From: Archivesica marissinica
Taxonomy: Eukaryota; Mollusca; Bivalvia; Venerida; Vesicomyidae
Length of the DNA stretch: 64,000 nt
Direction of reading: 5' to 3'
Assembly: GCA_014843695.1 (NCBI GenBank)
Contig: CM026391.1
Coordinates: forward strand, 38,501,515-38,565,514
Of this stretch, positions 21,781 to 34,874 are shown one piece after another. Each line of letters begins with the position of its first letter. Positions within the stretch are counted from its first letter, which is position 1. The notes below the pieces were generated by a model. It ran no database searches. It had not been told where the DNA came from and saw only the letters and a list, made by a program, of their open reading frames with translations. A program made the translations under genes and the position numbers.

Positions 21781-22041
21781 CAGACGGGTCTGTAGTCCAG
21801 TGGTAACACGCTGGACTGGTAATCCATGGATCGCAGGTTCGACCCCCGTCTGACCCTAATAAAATTAACAGTCTTTAAGATGGGATTTTAAACCGAGGTC
21901 TCGTGTCGATGATGTACACCGTGGGTCTCTGTCTGTATCATTGCACTATCCTCCAAAAATCTAAAATGACTAATCTCTTCAGGAGGCGTCACTCATATGG
22001 GCAACCGGTAGCGACGATAAATAAACACAAAACACATACAT
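21781..22041 (+). mobile_element. SINE-A with internal deletion
   Basis: Head intact except for a B-box change (GGTTCGACCCC), about 30 bases missing after 'gatgtacaccgtg', and a complete tail. Short flanking duplication 'taaataat'. Confidence 0.85.
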
Positions 22042-22370
22042 AAATAATATGGTCGAATGCATATGTTTACAAATATCAAATTATCATTCAACACTAGTAG
22101 TGCATATATGCTACAAATACGATTAAAAGGTCTAAATATCTTGACATGATAAACGACACAACTAAATTATCTTATGTAGACTTGTCTAAATATGTTCCTG
22201 CGATGTTCTTCATCTTTCCAGGAGACTAGTGCTTGTAGATCGGAATTGTTGCGCATGGACTACTTTTCGTGTCCATTGTTGTATGTTTTTTCAAAGAAAT
22301 AGTGCTTATTATTGACAATTAATATTACATGCTATATCACCATTACTACATGTCCGCTCATCATTATTGT
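22042..22370. other. intergenic, no gene seen
   Basis: AT-rich unique-looking sequence. It includes 'gttgcgcatggactacttttcgtgtccattgt', which also occurs next to the SINE-A copy at 17310-17330, so it is probably dispersed. Confidence 0.5.
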
Positions 22371-23043
22371 TGTGTAAGCTCTCTATCATCGTGTGTTAGC
22401 TCTCTATCATCGTGTGTACGCTCTCTATCATCGTGTGTTAGCTCTCTATCATCGTGTGTTAGCTCTCTATCATCGTGTGTTAGCTCTCTATCATCGTGTG
22501 TTAGCTCTCTATCATCGTGTGTTAGCTCTCTATCATCGTGTGTTAGCTCTCTATCACCGTGTGTTAGCTCTCTATCATCGTGTGTTAGCTCTCTATCACC
22601 GTGTGTAAGCTCTCTATCATCGTGTGTTAGCTCTCTAGCATCGTGTGTTAGCTCTCTATCATCGTGTGTACGCGCTCTATCGTCGTGTGTACGCTCTCTA
22701 TCATCGTGTACGCGCTATATCGTCGTGTGTACGCTCTCTATCATCGTGTGTTAGCTCTCTATCATGTGTTAGCTCTCTATCATCGTGTGTTAGCTCTCTA
22801 TCATCGTGTGTTAGCTCTCTATCATCGTGTGTTAGCTCTCTATCATCGTGTGTTAGCTCTCTATCATCGTGTGTTAGCTCTCTATCATCGTGTGTTAGCT
22901 CTCTATCATCGTGTGTTAGCTCTCTATCATCGTGTGTTAGCGCTCTATCATCGTGTGTTAGCTCTCTATCATCGTGTGTTAGCTCTCTATCATCGTGTGT
23001 TAGCTCTCTATCATCGTGTGTTAGCTCTCTATCACCGTGTGTT
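22371..23043. repeat. 21-bp minisatellite, about 32 copies
   Basis: Unit TTAGCTCTCTATCATCGTGT+G, with a patch of irregular units at 22670-22770. The multiple-of-three length leaves CVSSLSS and LALYHRV frames open in parallel, which are repeat artefacts. Confidence 0.95.
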
Positions 23044-23084
23044 GACTCAAAATAGTGTAATTTAGCTCACAATGAGTGTACGCT

Positions 23085-23150
23085 AGTGATTAATATAAGT
23101 TGTAAGACCTTGTTTCGCAATCGAGCTAAACTAAATTTGTATAAACTAAC
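23085..23150 (+). mobile_element. SINE-B tail fragment
   Basis: 'agtgattaatataagtt...ttgtttcgcaatcgagctaa...aaatttgtataaact' matches only the 3' tail of SINE-B. Confidence 0.7.
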
Positions 23151-23869
23151 TTTATGTATATTGTACATAGATTTCAATTATAGCATTTAATCGTCGCAAA
23201 TTAATGAATTTTATTATTATAAATACAGCTAGGTGGATCGGAGCGGTCGGACGCCCCCCCCCCCCATAATTCCCCGATGTCCACATTTGCATGCACTCTA
23301 TCACATTGTTTACACAGTTACTATAATAATATTGATGCAAGCAACACCTGGGAATAGTTTTAGTTTATATGAGGTTTTCTCTGAACTTTCTCTATATGTT
23401 GTCGCATTTTAACTATGTACAATGCAGGAATTGGCGTTTCAGACCGTCTAGATTTCAAAATGTTCAGGGGGCATGCCGCCGGACCCACCTAGCGACCTAG
23501 GGTCTTCTGGACCTCGAAACGACCCCCTCCCGATAAAAACAAAACTGGCTACGGCCCTGAAATAGATGCATACTTATTATTATAATACGGAAACTTTTCT
23601 TGACAATTTATGTATGTGGAACAGAATATGCATTACCTATATACGTTATGTTATTGCTGTTAGAGCGTTGGTTAGATTTAAATCAGAACATTCTACATTC
23701 GGAAAATAAAGATTTTATTATTTTTGTTGTTGTTGACAATTTTAAAGAATGCCCGTGGAGAAAGAAAAATGTGTAATAGTGTTAATTTTATTATTGTCTC
23801 GTCTCTGTACATATACAACTAATAAAACATTTCATGAACAATATAGTTTAAACGTATTTTACAACGATT
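23151..23869. other. intergenic with fragments of older elements
   Basis: Includes a poly-C tract at 23254-23267 and an element end CTGGCTACGGCCCTG at 23549-23563 preceded by 'ggcatgccgccggaccca'. No gene is supported. Confidence 0.5.
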
Positions 23870-24088
23870 GCGAGGCAAGTTCTAACAACTTATATTAATC
23901 ACTCTCGTTGGCATGTGTGATAGCGTACATGTGGTCATTCGTGTGGTAGGAAACCGGAGTACCCGGAGAAACCCCACCTCTCCGATCTGGCGACCACCAT
24001 ACCATCTCACATACTTCCCGGTCCGAGGATCGAACCCGGGTTGCATTGGTGAGAAGCGAGCCTGCTAACCACTGCGCTTATGCAACAG
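23870..24088 (-). mobile_element. SINE with different tRNA head and SINE-B-like tail
   Basis: The minus strand begins at 24088 with a tRNA-like head (GCGCAGTGGTTAGCAGGCTC...GGGTTCGATCCTCGG). It passes through 'ggggtttctccgggtactcc' and ends in a tail like that of SINE-B ('aagttgttagaacttgcctc'). It may be a chimera sharing a tail recognised by the same LINE machinery. Confidence 0.65.
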
Positions 24089-24239
24089 CCTATAACAATA
24101 TACAATGGTACATAGCCATTCATTAATATTTAATTACATGAGGCATAATTTAGATTATCACATGGTCATACAAACATGTTCACGTTGTTATTATTACAAT
24201 TTGAATAAGAACAGAAAGATGAAAAGGAAAGAAAAACAA

Positions 24240-24540
24240 ACCTTAATATAAATATGGTAAAACTGAGGAGTAGTTATCCTTAATTATATAAAACTGTAAG
24301 CTATCATAAATATGGTAACTGAGCAGTAGAGCTATCTAATATATATGGTAAAACTGGCAGTGTCCTTAATAAAATTGGTAAAACTAAGTAGTAGCTATCC
24401 TTGGAAACTGCAGTAGAGTATCCTTAGGTAAACTGAGCAGTGTATATCCTTAAATGGTCTGAGCAGGTACAATATATATGGCAGTAGTAGCTATCCTTAA
24501 TATAAATATGGTAAAACTGAGGAGTAGTAACTAATTGTCA
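24240..24540. repeat. degenerate repeat of 'ggtaaaactgagcagtagctatcctta'
   Basis: Six to eight irregular copies, many truncated, separated by variable AT-rich pieces. Too degenerate for an exact period. Confidence 0.7.
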
Positions 24541-24553
24541 AATTAAAACGTTA

Positions 24554-24757
24554 TTAACTCTTTCAGCGCCGAATAAATTCAGAGCATCTGATCAGGATCT
24601 ATGTTGTTTGCTATTCGGACAGGTACTTCAGCCCCACTGTCTGAAGAACAATCAGCATATAGCCTGATCAGACGGCATGTTCTGTTCTGTCCGATCGGGT
24701 TCTCTACTTTTTGCTTACCAAGTCGCTTTTATGCGACATTGGCGATGAAAGAGTTAA
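24554..24757. mobile_element. piggyBac-like MITE, complete
   Basis: TTAA on both sides (24554-24557 and 24754-24757), inverted ends CTCTTTCA...TGAAAGAG and a core with CTGATCAGGATCTATGTTGT. It has no coding capacity. This is the best-preserved of the three copies in the window. Confidence 0.8.
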
Positions 24758-24808
24758 ACCAATTCAAATTGAATTGTGAAGTTTAATACCAACTAAACTA
24801 AAATGTTT

Positions 24809-25478
24809 TAGCATAGCATAGCATAGCATAGCATAGCATAGCATAGCATAGCATAGCATAGCATAGCATAGCGTAACATAGCATAGCATAGCATAGCATA
24901 ACATAGCATAGCATAGCATAGCATAGCGTAACATAGCATAGCATAGCATAGCATAACATAGCATAGCATAGCATAGCATGCATACATAGCATAGCATAGC
25001 ATAGCTAACATAGCATAGCATACATAGCATAGCATAGCATAGCATAGCATAGCATAGCGTAACATAGCATAGCATAGCATAGCGTACATAGCATAGCTAC
25101 ATAGCATACATAGCATAGCATAGCATAGCGTAACATAGCATAGCATAGCATAGCTACATAGCATAATAGCATAGCATAACATAGCATAGCATAGCATAGC
25201 ATAGCATAGCATAGCATAGCACAGCATAGCATAGCATAGCGTAACATAGCATATTATAGCATAGCATAACATAGCATAGCATAGCATAGCATAGCATAGC
25301 GTAACATAGCATATTATAGCATAGCATAACATAGCATAGCATAGCATAGCATAGCGTAACATAGCATATTATAGCATAGCATAACATAGCATAGCATAGC
25401 ATAGCATAGCATAGCATAGCATAGCATAGCATAGCATAGCATAGCGTAACATAGCATATTATAGCATAGCATAACATA
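24809..25478. repeat. (TAGCA)n pentanucleotide array
   Basis: About 130 units of AGCAT with local variants (GTAAC, ATTAT). The 60-184 codon MLCYAMLCY frames on the minus strand are repeat artefacts. Confidence 0.97.
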
Positions 25479-26198
25479 ATGTTTATTGACATTAAATAGC
25501 ATAAGCACATTTATAGCCACACATGATGAAGTTTGACAAATAGTGAAATACATGATACAGTTTTCTGAGAAGTTTGAATATATCAGTTAATAATTACATG
25601 TAGTTGATGAAAAAGTACAATAAGTGACACATGAAATATAATTACTGCACTGTTCGTGTATTTATGTATTACCTAGATGTTTTCTTAATCGAAAAGCAAA
25701 ACAGATATATTTCGCTAGATTGTTAACATTCTTTACGGATTCATTTGACATTAGGTTTTCGAATTTGTATATATTTGGCCATCTACAATAATATGGTTTC
25801 ATAAAATCGATAATCGGATAATTCGACATAACCGACTTTGACATAGCGGATGTAGACTGTGTACATATGAGTCAGATAAGAGCATGCTACGGGTAGGCCT
25901 ACTGGTGTTAATTGTGGCGATTGTTTCCCTGGTGACGATTTGATGGTGTGTTTTGTTCCTGTTTGAGAAGGCCATATTGAACATAGAATGTATGATTCTT
26001 TCTAAATTGCATTAATAAAGTATGTAACCATCGTTAAATAAATGTGTTCTTGTTTATCTGCATTGTCCTGTTGTGTTTGTAGCCGCCTTCGGTCTAATCT
26101 CCGAACGAAACGTCTTTTCACTGTATTGTTGTCATCTAGTAGATTGTCACACAGGCATGTTTGTGCATTACTAAATAATTATGAGTGCTTTAGAAAAG
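25479..26198. other. intergenic, no gene seen
   Basis: AT-rich, unique-looking DNA. Frames of about 60 codons only. Confidence 0.5.
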
Positions 26199-26818
26199 TT
26201 CGTGTCCATGTTTTACCAAATGAATGTTGCTAAATGGTCGTGTCTTGTCTATTTAATGGATTCGTGTCCATGTTTTACCAAATGAATGCTGCTAAATCGT
26301 CGTGTCTTGTCTATTTAATGGATTCGTGTCCATGTTTTACCAAATGAAGACTGCTAAATCGTCGTGTCTTGTCTATATAATGGATTCGTGTCCATGTTTT
26401 ACCAAATGAAGGCTGCTAAATCGTCGTGTCTTGTCTATATAATAGATTCGTGTCCATGTTTTACCCAACGAAGACTGCTAAATCATCGTGTCCTGTCTAT
26501 ATAATGGATTCGTGTCCATGTTTTACCAAATGAAGGCTGCTAAATCGTCGTGTCTTGTCTATATAATGGATTCGTGTCTATGTTTTACCAAATGAATGCT
26601 TCTAAATCGTCGTGTCGTGTCTATATAATGGATTCGTGTCTATGTTTTACCAAATGAATGCTTCTAAATCGTCGTGTCGTGTCTATATAATGGATTCGTG
26701 TCTATGTTTTACCAAATGAATGCTTCTAAATCGTCGTGTCGTGTCTATATAATGGATTCGTGTCTATGTTTTACCAAATGAATGCTTCTAAATCGTCGTG
26801 TCGTGTCTATATAATGGA
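26199..26818. repeat. 62-bp minisatellite, 10 copies
   Basis: Unit 'ttcgtgtccatgttttacca...gtctatataatgga', 62 bp. The right half of the array is homogeneous ('tctatg...gcttctaaatcgtcgtgtcgtg') and the left half is more varied, so recent amplification was at the right end. Confidence 0.93.
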
Positions 26819-26894
26819 TCAGTTCTTCAATTGTTGTCTGTCTAAGATTGATGTTTGCTCTCCATTACTAGTAGTACAGAACAATACTCGACCT

Positions 26895-27063
26895 GTGGAA
26901 GTCGTGGTAGCGCAGTGGGCGTTCGCTCCATGTGTGAGAGGTCCGGAGTTCTAGCCCAGCTGTAGCCGTTACGAGTATGCCCGGAATGAGGTATCGATAG
27001 TGATTTAACTACTGTTGTATAATAACTTGTTTCGCAATCGAGCTAACATTAATTTGCATAAAC
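26895..27063 (+). mobile_element. SINE-B, short copy
   Basis: Head GTAGCGCAGTGGGCGTTCGC with B box GAGTTCTAGCCC, shortened body and tail 'ttgtttcgcaatcgagctaa'. About 50 body bases are missing compared with 53177-53406. Confidence 0.82.
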
Positions 27064-27152
27064 TACAATACTAGATCTCGACAGAGACCCACTACAGAGG
27101 CGTATCCGGTTCATTTACGCGCACGACGCAACACGAGACCTTGGTATAAAGT

Positions 27153-27465
<313 letters not shown>

Positions 27466-27470
27466 CACAC

Positions 27471-30400
27471 CCAACCACTCTACAAGCGTGTCTACGTGCC
27501 GCCGCAACAACACATCCTCCCACTCTACCAGCGTACCGACGTGCCGCCGCAACAATACATCCAACCATTCTACCAGCGTGTCTACGTGCCGCCGCAACAA
27601 CTCATGCAACCACTCTACCAGCGTACCGACGTGCCGCCGCAACAACACTCTACCAGCGTACCGACGTGCCGCCGCAACAATACATTCAACCACTCTACCA
27701 TCGTGTCTACGTGCCGCCGCAACAACTCATGCAACCACTCTACCAGCGTACCGACGTGCCGCCGCAACAACACTCTACCAGCGTACCGACGTGCCGCCGC
27801 AACAATACATTCAACCACTCTACCAGCGTGTCTACGTGCCGCCGCAACAATACATTCAACCACTCTACCAGCGTACCGACGTGCCGCCGCAACAACACAT
27901 GCAACCACTCTACCAGCGTGCCGACGTGCCGCCGCAACAACACATGCAACCACTCTACCAGCGTACCGACGTGCCGCCGCAACAACACATCCAACCACTC
28001 TACCAGCGTACGACGTGCCGCCGCAACAACACATGCAACCACTCTACCAGCGTACCGACGTGCCGCCGCAACAACACATGCAACCACTCTACCAGCGTAC
28101 CGACGTGCCGCCGCAACAACACATGCAACCACTCTACCAGCGTACCGACGTGCCGCCGCAACAACACATCCAACCACTCTACCAGCGTACCGACGTGCCG
28201 CCGCAACAACACATGCAACCACTCTACCAGCGTGCCGACGTGCCGCCGCAACAACACATGCAACCACTCTACCAGCGTACCGACGTGCCGCCGCAACAAC
28301 ACTCTACCAGTGTACCGACGTGCCGCCGCAACAACACATCCAACCACTCTACCAGCGTACCGACGTGCCGCCGCAACAATACATTCAACCACTCTACCAG
28401 CGTGTCTACGTGCCGCCGCAACAACACATGCAACCACTCTACCAGCGTACCGACGTGCCGCCGCAACAACACATGCAACCACTCTACCAGCGTACCGACG
28501 TGCCGCCGCAACAACACATCCAACCACTCTACCAGCGTACCGACGTGCCGCCGCAACAACACATGCAACCACTCTACCAGCGTACCGACGTGCCGCCGCA
28601 ACAACACATCCAACCACTCTACCAGCGTGCCGACGTGCCGCCGCAACAACACATCCAACCACTCTACCAGCGTGTCTACGTGCCGCCGCAACAACACATC
28701 CAACCACTCTACCAGCGTGCCGACGTGCCGCCGCAACAACACATCCAACCACTCTACCAGCGTGCCGACGTGCCGCCGCAACAACACATCCAACCACTCT
28801 ACCAGCGTACCGACGTGCCGCCGCAACAACACATGCAACCACTCTACCAGCGTACCGACGTGCCGCCGCAACAACACATGCAGCCACACTACCAGCGTAC
28901 CGACGTGCCGCCGCAACAATACATGCAACCATTCTACCAGCGTACCGACGTAACAACACATCCAACCACTCTACCAGCTTACCGACGTGCCGCCGCCGCA
29001 ACAACACATGCAACCACTCTACCAGCGTACCGACGTGCCGCCGCAACAATACATTCAACCACTCTACAATCGTGTCTACGTGCCGCCGCAACAATACATT
29101 CAACCACTCTACCAGCGTACCGACGTGCCGCCGCAACAACACATGCAACCACTCTACCAGCGTGCCGACGTGCCGCCGCAACAACACATGCAACCACTCT
29201 ACCAGCGTACCGACGTGCCGCCGCAACAATACATTCAACCACTCTACCAGCGTGCCGACGTGCCGCCGCAACAACACTCTACCAGTGTACCGACGTGCCG
29301 CCGCAACAACACATCCAACCACTCTACCAGCGTGCTGACGTGCCGCCGCAACAACACATCCAACCACTCTACCAGCGTGTCTACGTGCCGCCGCAACAAC
29401 ACATCCAACCACTCTACCAGCGTGCCGACGTGCCGCCGCAACAACACATCCAACCACTCTACCAGCGTGCCGACGTGCCGCCGCAACAACACATCCAACC
29501 ACTCTACCAGCGTACCGACGTGCCGCCGCAACAACACATGCAACCACTCTACCAGCGTACCGACGTGCCGCCGCAACAACACATGCAACCACACTACCAG
29601 CGTACCGACGTGCCGCCGCAACAATACATGCAACCACTCTACCAGCGTACCGACGTGCCGCCGCAACAACACATCCAACCACTCTACCAGCGTACCGACG
29701 TGCCGCCGCAACAACACATGCAACCACTCTACCAGCGTACCGACGTGCCGCCGCAACAATACATTCAACCACTCTACAATCGTGTCTACGTGCCGCCGCA
29801 ACAATACATTCAACCACTCTACCAGCGTACCGACGTGCCGCCGCAACAACACATGCAACCACTCTACCAGCGTGCCGACGTGACGCCGCAACAACACATG
29901 CAACCACTCTACCAGCGTACCGACGTGCCGCCGCAACAACACATGCAACCACTCTACCAGCGTGCCGACGTGCCGCCGCAACAACACATGCAACCACTCT
30001 ACCAGCGTACCGACGTGCCGCCGCAACAACACTCTACCAGTGTACCGACGTGCCGCCGCAACAACACATCCAACCACTCTACCAGCGTACCGACGTGCCG
30101 CCGCAACAACACATTCAACCACTCTACCAGCGTGTCTACGTGCCGCCGCAACAACACATGCAACCACTCTACCAGCGTACCGACGTGCCGCCGCAACAAC
30201 ACATGCAACCACTCTACCAGCGTACCGACGTGCCGCCGCAACAACACATCCAACCACTCTACCAGCGTACCGACGTGCCGCCGCAACAACACATGCAACC
30301 ACTCTACCAGCGTACCGACGTGCCGCCGCAACAACACATCAACCACTACCAGCGTACCGACGTGCCGCCGCAACACACATGCAACCACTCTACCAGCGTG

Positions 30401-32178
30401 CCGACGTGCCGCCGCAACAACACATGCAACCACTCTACCAGCGTACCGACGTGCCGCCGCAACAACACATGCAACCACTCTACCAGCGTGCCGACGTGCC
30501 GCCGCAACAACACATGCAACCACTCTACCAGCGTACCGACGTGCCGCCGCAACAACACTCTACCAGTGTACCGACGTGCCGCCGCAACAACACATCCAAC
30601 CACTCTACCAGCGTACCGACGTGCCGCCGCAACAATACATTCAACCACTCTACCAGCGTGTCTACGTGCCGCTACAACAACACATGCAACCACTCTACCA
30701 GCGTACCGACGTGCCGCCGCAACAACACATGCAACCACTCTACCAGCGTACCGACGTGCCGCCGCAACAACACATCCAACCACTCTACCAGCGTACCGAC
30801 GTGCCGCCGCAACAACACATGCAACCACTCTACCAGCGTACCGACGTGCCGCCGCAACAACACATCCAACCACTCTACCAGCGTGCCGACGTGCCGCCGC
30901 AACAACACATGCAACCACTCTACCAGCGTACCGACGTGCCGCCGCAACAACACATGCAACCACTCTACCAGCGTGCCGACGTGCCGCCGCAACAACACAT
31001 GCAACCACTCTACCAGCGTACCGACGTGCCGCCGCAACAACACTCTACCAGTGTACCGACGTGCCGCCGCAACAACACATCCAACCACTCTACCAGCGTA
31101 CCGACGTGCCGCCGCAACAATACATTCAACCACTCTACCAGCGTGTCTACGTGCCGCCGCAACAACACATGCAACCACTCTACCAGCGTACCGACGTGCC
31201 GCCGCAACAACACATGCAACCACTCTACCAGCGTACCGACGTGCCGCCGCAACAACACATCCAACCACTCTACCAGCGTACCGACGTGCCGCCGCAACAA
31301 CACATGCAACCACTCTACCAGCGTACCGACGTGCCGCCGCAACAACACATCCAACCACTCTACCAGCGTACGACGTGCCGCCGCAACAACACATGCAACC
31401 ACTCTACCAGCGTACCGACGTGCCGCCGCAACAACACATTCAACCACTCTACCAGCGTACCGACGTGCCGCCGCAACAACACATCCAACCACTCTACCAG
31501 CGTACCGACGTGCCGCCGCAACAACACATGCAACCACTCTACCAGCGTACCGACGTGCCGCCGCAACAATACATTCAACCACTCTACCGGTCCGACGTGC
31601 CGCCGCAACAACACATGCAACCACTCTACCAGCGTACCGACGTGCCGCCGCAACAACACATCCAACCACTCTACCAGCGTGCCGACGTGCCGCCGCAACA
31701 ACACATGCAACCACTCTACCAGCGTACCGACGTGCCGCCGCAACAACACATCCAACCACTCTACCAGCGTGCCGACGTGCCGCCGCAACAATACATCCAA
31801 CCACTCTACCAGGTACCGACGTGCCGCCGCAACAACACATGCAACCACTCTACCAGCGTACCGACGTGCCGCCGCAACAACACATGCAACCACTACCAGC
31901 GTACCGACGTGCCACCGCAACAACACATCCAACCACTCTACCAGCGTGCCGACGTGCCGCCGCAACAACACATGCAACCACTCTACCAGCGTACCGACGT
32001 GCCGCCGCAACAACACATCAAACCACTCTACTAGCGTGCCGACGTGCCGCCGCAACAACACATGCAACCACTCTACCAGCGTGCCGACGTGCCGCCGCAA
32101 CAACACATCCAACCACTCTACCAGCGTGCCGACGTGCCGCCGCAACAACACATCAAACCACTCTACCAGCGTACCCAT
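27471..32178. repeat. 45-bp GC-rich minisatellite, block 1 (about 105 copies)
   Basis: Unit CAACCACTCTACCAGCGTAC+CGACGTGCCGCCGCAACAAC+ACATG, 45 bp. Variants are cgtaccgac/cgtgccgac/cgtgtctac and cacatg/cacatc/tacatt. A 35-bp unit lacking 'acatgcaacc' recurs at about 27640, 27765, 28290, 29270, 30027, 30547 and 31037. The last intervals are near 490-520 bp and have the same internal order of variants, a higher-order repeat. With 45 divisible by three and no stop in the unit, all three forward frames (TSVPTCRRNNTCNHS, YQRTDVPPQQHMQPL, LPAYRRAAATTHATT) stay open for kilobases. The 35-bp units switch frames freely, which argues against translation. Confidence 0.95.
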
Positions 32179-32404
32179 GTAGAACAATTTTCGTCATAGG
32201 CGTCCATATCCGTAGCTTATCGATACCCGATATCCATGACTGACCACTACCTCACCTGTACGCAACAGCTGATAATTTTACATTAAATTACATAGCAAAC
32301 TGATTGTAATCTCTAATAACGTCTTCATTGTTAAAATTATCAAATTATTCCTGTTATAGCCGTATTCATCGTTCAATTGTCTTTTATGTGTTATAAATTC
32401 TGAC

Positions 32405-32417
32405 AAAATAAGTATTT
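32405..32417. repeat. target-site duplication, left copy
   Basis: AAAATAAGTATTT here is repeated exactly at 35304-35316, directly after the LINE 3' end, while the LINE coding frame starts at 32418, the very next base. That is the expected structure of a 5'-truncated target-primed insertion. Confidence 0.75.
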
Positions 32418-34874
32418 CGTAAAGTCTGGCAATACGATACTGGGGATTATGCAACTCTCAGGGAACGAACGTCACACTTTAATTGGGATTCACTTATACA
32501 TACAGACATTGACACATATACAACTAACATAACTAACACAATAATCCGACTAGCAGAAGAAACGATACCAAGTAAAACAGTAACAATACGTCAATCAGAC
32601 CCACCATGGATGCATAACGAAATCAGAAAATACATACGAAAACGCAGACGGGCATATAACAAAGCACGCAAAACACAACTACAGCAACATTGGGATAAAT
32701 ACAAACAAATCAGAAACAAAACACTTACGCTGATAAGACATGCTAGAAACACTCTTAAAACCAAATTAGCAGACAGATTAAAGGATGAACATTTGGAACC
32801 ACGTGATTTCTGGAAAACCCTTACACAGATTATCAAAAACAACAACACAAACACAAAGATACCTATTCTAAAGCAAAATAACGTCTTCTATGTCTCAAAT
32901 AACGAAAAAGCAAATTGCCTAAACAACTTCTTCCAATCACAAACAATACTAAATGACTCTAAAATGACACTACCAACTACAACCATCGGTACACAAGCAC
33001 CAACATTAGCCAATCTAGTCATTTCTCCGGATGAAGTCGCATTCACGCTAAGTAAACTGAAAACTGGAAAATCGTCTGGCCCAGATAACATTAACAACAG
33101 GGTTTTGAAAGAACTTTCGGCAGAATTGGCCGCACCACTTTCGTCCTTGTTAAATTATTCCTTGGTCATAGGTAAAGTCCCAGATCAGTGGAAGCTTGCT
33201 AATGTATGTGCTATTCACAAGAAGAACGATCCTCAGGAAATTTCAAATTATCGTCCAATCTCACTTCTCAGTACTATAAGTAAAGTAATGGAAAAAATCA
33301 TTCATAAGCATGTTTTTAACTTTTTGTCTGAAAATAACATGATATCTGCTCTACAATCTGGCTTTGTATCTAACGATTCTACTGTCAATCAACTCACCTC
33401 TATCTATCATGCATTCTGTCAAGCACTCGATGAAGGAAAGGAAGTCAGAGCGGTTTTCTGCGATATTTCCAAAGCTTTTGACCGCGTTTGGCATCGTGGC
33501 CTCCTACATAAATTAGAAAATAATGGAATTTCTGGCAACCTTCTTACCTGGTTCAGTGACTATCTTACCGGACGAAAGCAACGTGTTGCGCTTTCTGGCA
33601 CGTTCTCCAATACTCTTCCCATAATGGTTGGTGTACCACAAGGTTCTGTTCTCGGTCCCCTGTTGTTCATTGTGTTTATAAATGACATTGTAAATAATAT
33701 ACACTCTGCAATTCGTCTCTTTGCTGATGATACAAGTCTCTACATCATAATTGATAATCCAGTTTCAGCGGCAGAACAACTCAACTCTGATCTCGTAAAA
33801 ATTAACGACTGGGCAAAAAGATGGCTTGTGACATTTAATCCAAGTAAGACCGAAACACTTCTTATCTCACGCAAAATCAAGAAACCCATCCACGCTCCAC
33901 TATATATGAATGATGTCTCAATTGAAGAAGTACACTCACATAAACATCTTGGCATAACTTTCTCTAATGACGGTACATGGCACGAGCACATTGACAGCAT
34001 AAAGGAAAAAGCTTGGAAACGTGTTAATATCATGAGACCACTTAAGTTTATTCTTGATAGGAAAACACTGTCCACTATATACACTGCATTTATCCGACCA
34101 TTATTAGAGTATTCAGATGTAGTTTGGGACAATATCACACAACAAGAAGCAAATGACCTCGAAAAAATTCAACTTGAATCAGCAAGAATTATATCTGGGG
34201 CAACAAAACTGGTTTCTCTCGAAAAACTCTACAGGGACACATGCTTGGAACAACTTCAATCACGCAGACGTAAACACAAACTCATACTTTATTACAAAAT
34301 GATACACCAGCTTACTCCAGACTACCTATCACACCTAGCTCCTCACCAAGTTGGCGAACTAATAACATACAACCTCCGAAATTCAGAAAATACTAGGAAC
34401 ATCCATTGCAATACACAGCTCTTCACAAAGTCGTTCCTTCCTTCAACCATTGACTTGTGGAACAATACACCAACTGATATACGGAACTCCGAGTCTCTTA
34501 GCATATTCAAACACAGGCTAAACGTAGGTCAAGAACATGTCCCACCTCACTATTTCATTGGTCAACGAGATATAAACATTTTCCACACCAGATTGAGAAC
34601 ACACTGCAGTACATTAAACGAACACTTGTTTTCAAAAAATATCGTTGAAAGTCCACTTTGTAGATGTGGCGAAGTAGAGACTACAGAACACTATTTCTTC
34701 ACTTGTTCACTATACAAAACCCACAGGACTACACTCATTAACGAAATCAGCAACATTACTACACCAATACTTAACACATTATTAGAAGGAAATGCACAAC
34801 TCAGCTCTGAACAAAACATATCACTTTTCACTCACGTTCACAAGTACATTAAAGACACAAAACGATTTGCATAA
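32418..34874 (+). CDS. LINE ORF2 protein, reverse transcriptase, lacking endonuclease
   Basis: 819 sense codons from the insertion point; the first Met in frame is at 32610, and 754 residues follow from it. Counted from that Met, motifs are SNYRPISLL (212-220), the catalytic block CDISKAFDRVW (284-294, Asp285), GVPQGSVLGPLLF (341-353), the FADD box (371-374) and a C-terminal Cys-rich segment (CRCG...HYFFTC) typical of CR1/Jockey-type elements. It would copy its own RNA at a nicked target. The N-terminal apurinic-like endonuclease is missing through 5' truncation, so the copy cannot mobilise itself. No stop or frameshift interrupts the RT domain. It shares the same C-terminal family (HLGI...KAWKR...RPLLEY.DV.WDN) with the fragment at 51637-52587. 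The original start codon is absent. Confidence 0.9.
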   Translation, partial: RKVWQYDTGDYATLRERTSHFNWDSLIHTDIDTYTTNITNTIIRLAEETIPSKTVTIRQSDPPWMHNEIRKYIRKRRRAYNKARKTQLQQHWDKYKQIRNKTLTLIRHARNTLKTKLADRLKDEHLEPRDFWKTLTQIIKNNNTNTKIPILKQNNVFYVSNNEKANCLNNFFQSQTILNDSKMTLPTTTIGTQAPTLANLVISPDEVAFTLSKLKTGKSSGPDNINNRVLKELSAELAAPLSSLLNYSLVIGKVPDQWKLANVCAIHKKNDPQEISNYRPISLLSTISKVMEKIIHKHVFNFLSENNMISALQSGFVSNDSTVNQLTSIYHAFCQALDEGKEVRAVFCDISKAFDRVWHRGLLHKLENNGISGNLLTWFSDYLTGRKQRVALSGTFSNTLPIMVGVPQGSVLGPLLFIVFINDIVNNIHSAIRLFADDTSLYIIIDNPVSAAEQLNSDLVKINDWAKRWLVTFNPSKTETLLISRKIKKPIHAPLYMNDVSIEEVHSHKHLGITFSNDGTWHEHIDSIKEKAWKRVNIMRPLKFILDRKTLSTIYTAFIRPLLEYSDVVWDNITQQEANDLEKIQLESARIISGATKLVSLEKLYRDTCLEQLQSRRRKHKLILYYKMIHQLTPDYLSHLAPHQVGELITYNLRNSENTRNIHCNTQLFTKSFLPSTIDLWNNTPTDIRNSESLSIFKHRLNVGQEHVPPHYFIGQRDINIFHTRLRTHCSTLNEHLFSKNIVESPLCRCGEVETTEHYFFTCSLYKTHRTTLINEISNITTPILNTLLEGNAQLSSEQNISLFTHVHKYIKDTKRFA

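Noticed and set aside
27666..32243. 1525-codon open frame through the 45-bp array
   Set aside because: All three forward frames and others are open because the unit has no stops. 35-bp units change frame without consequence, and the frame continues by chance into the next sequence.
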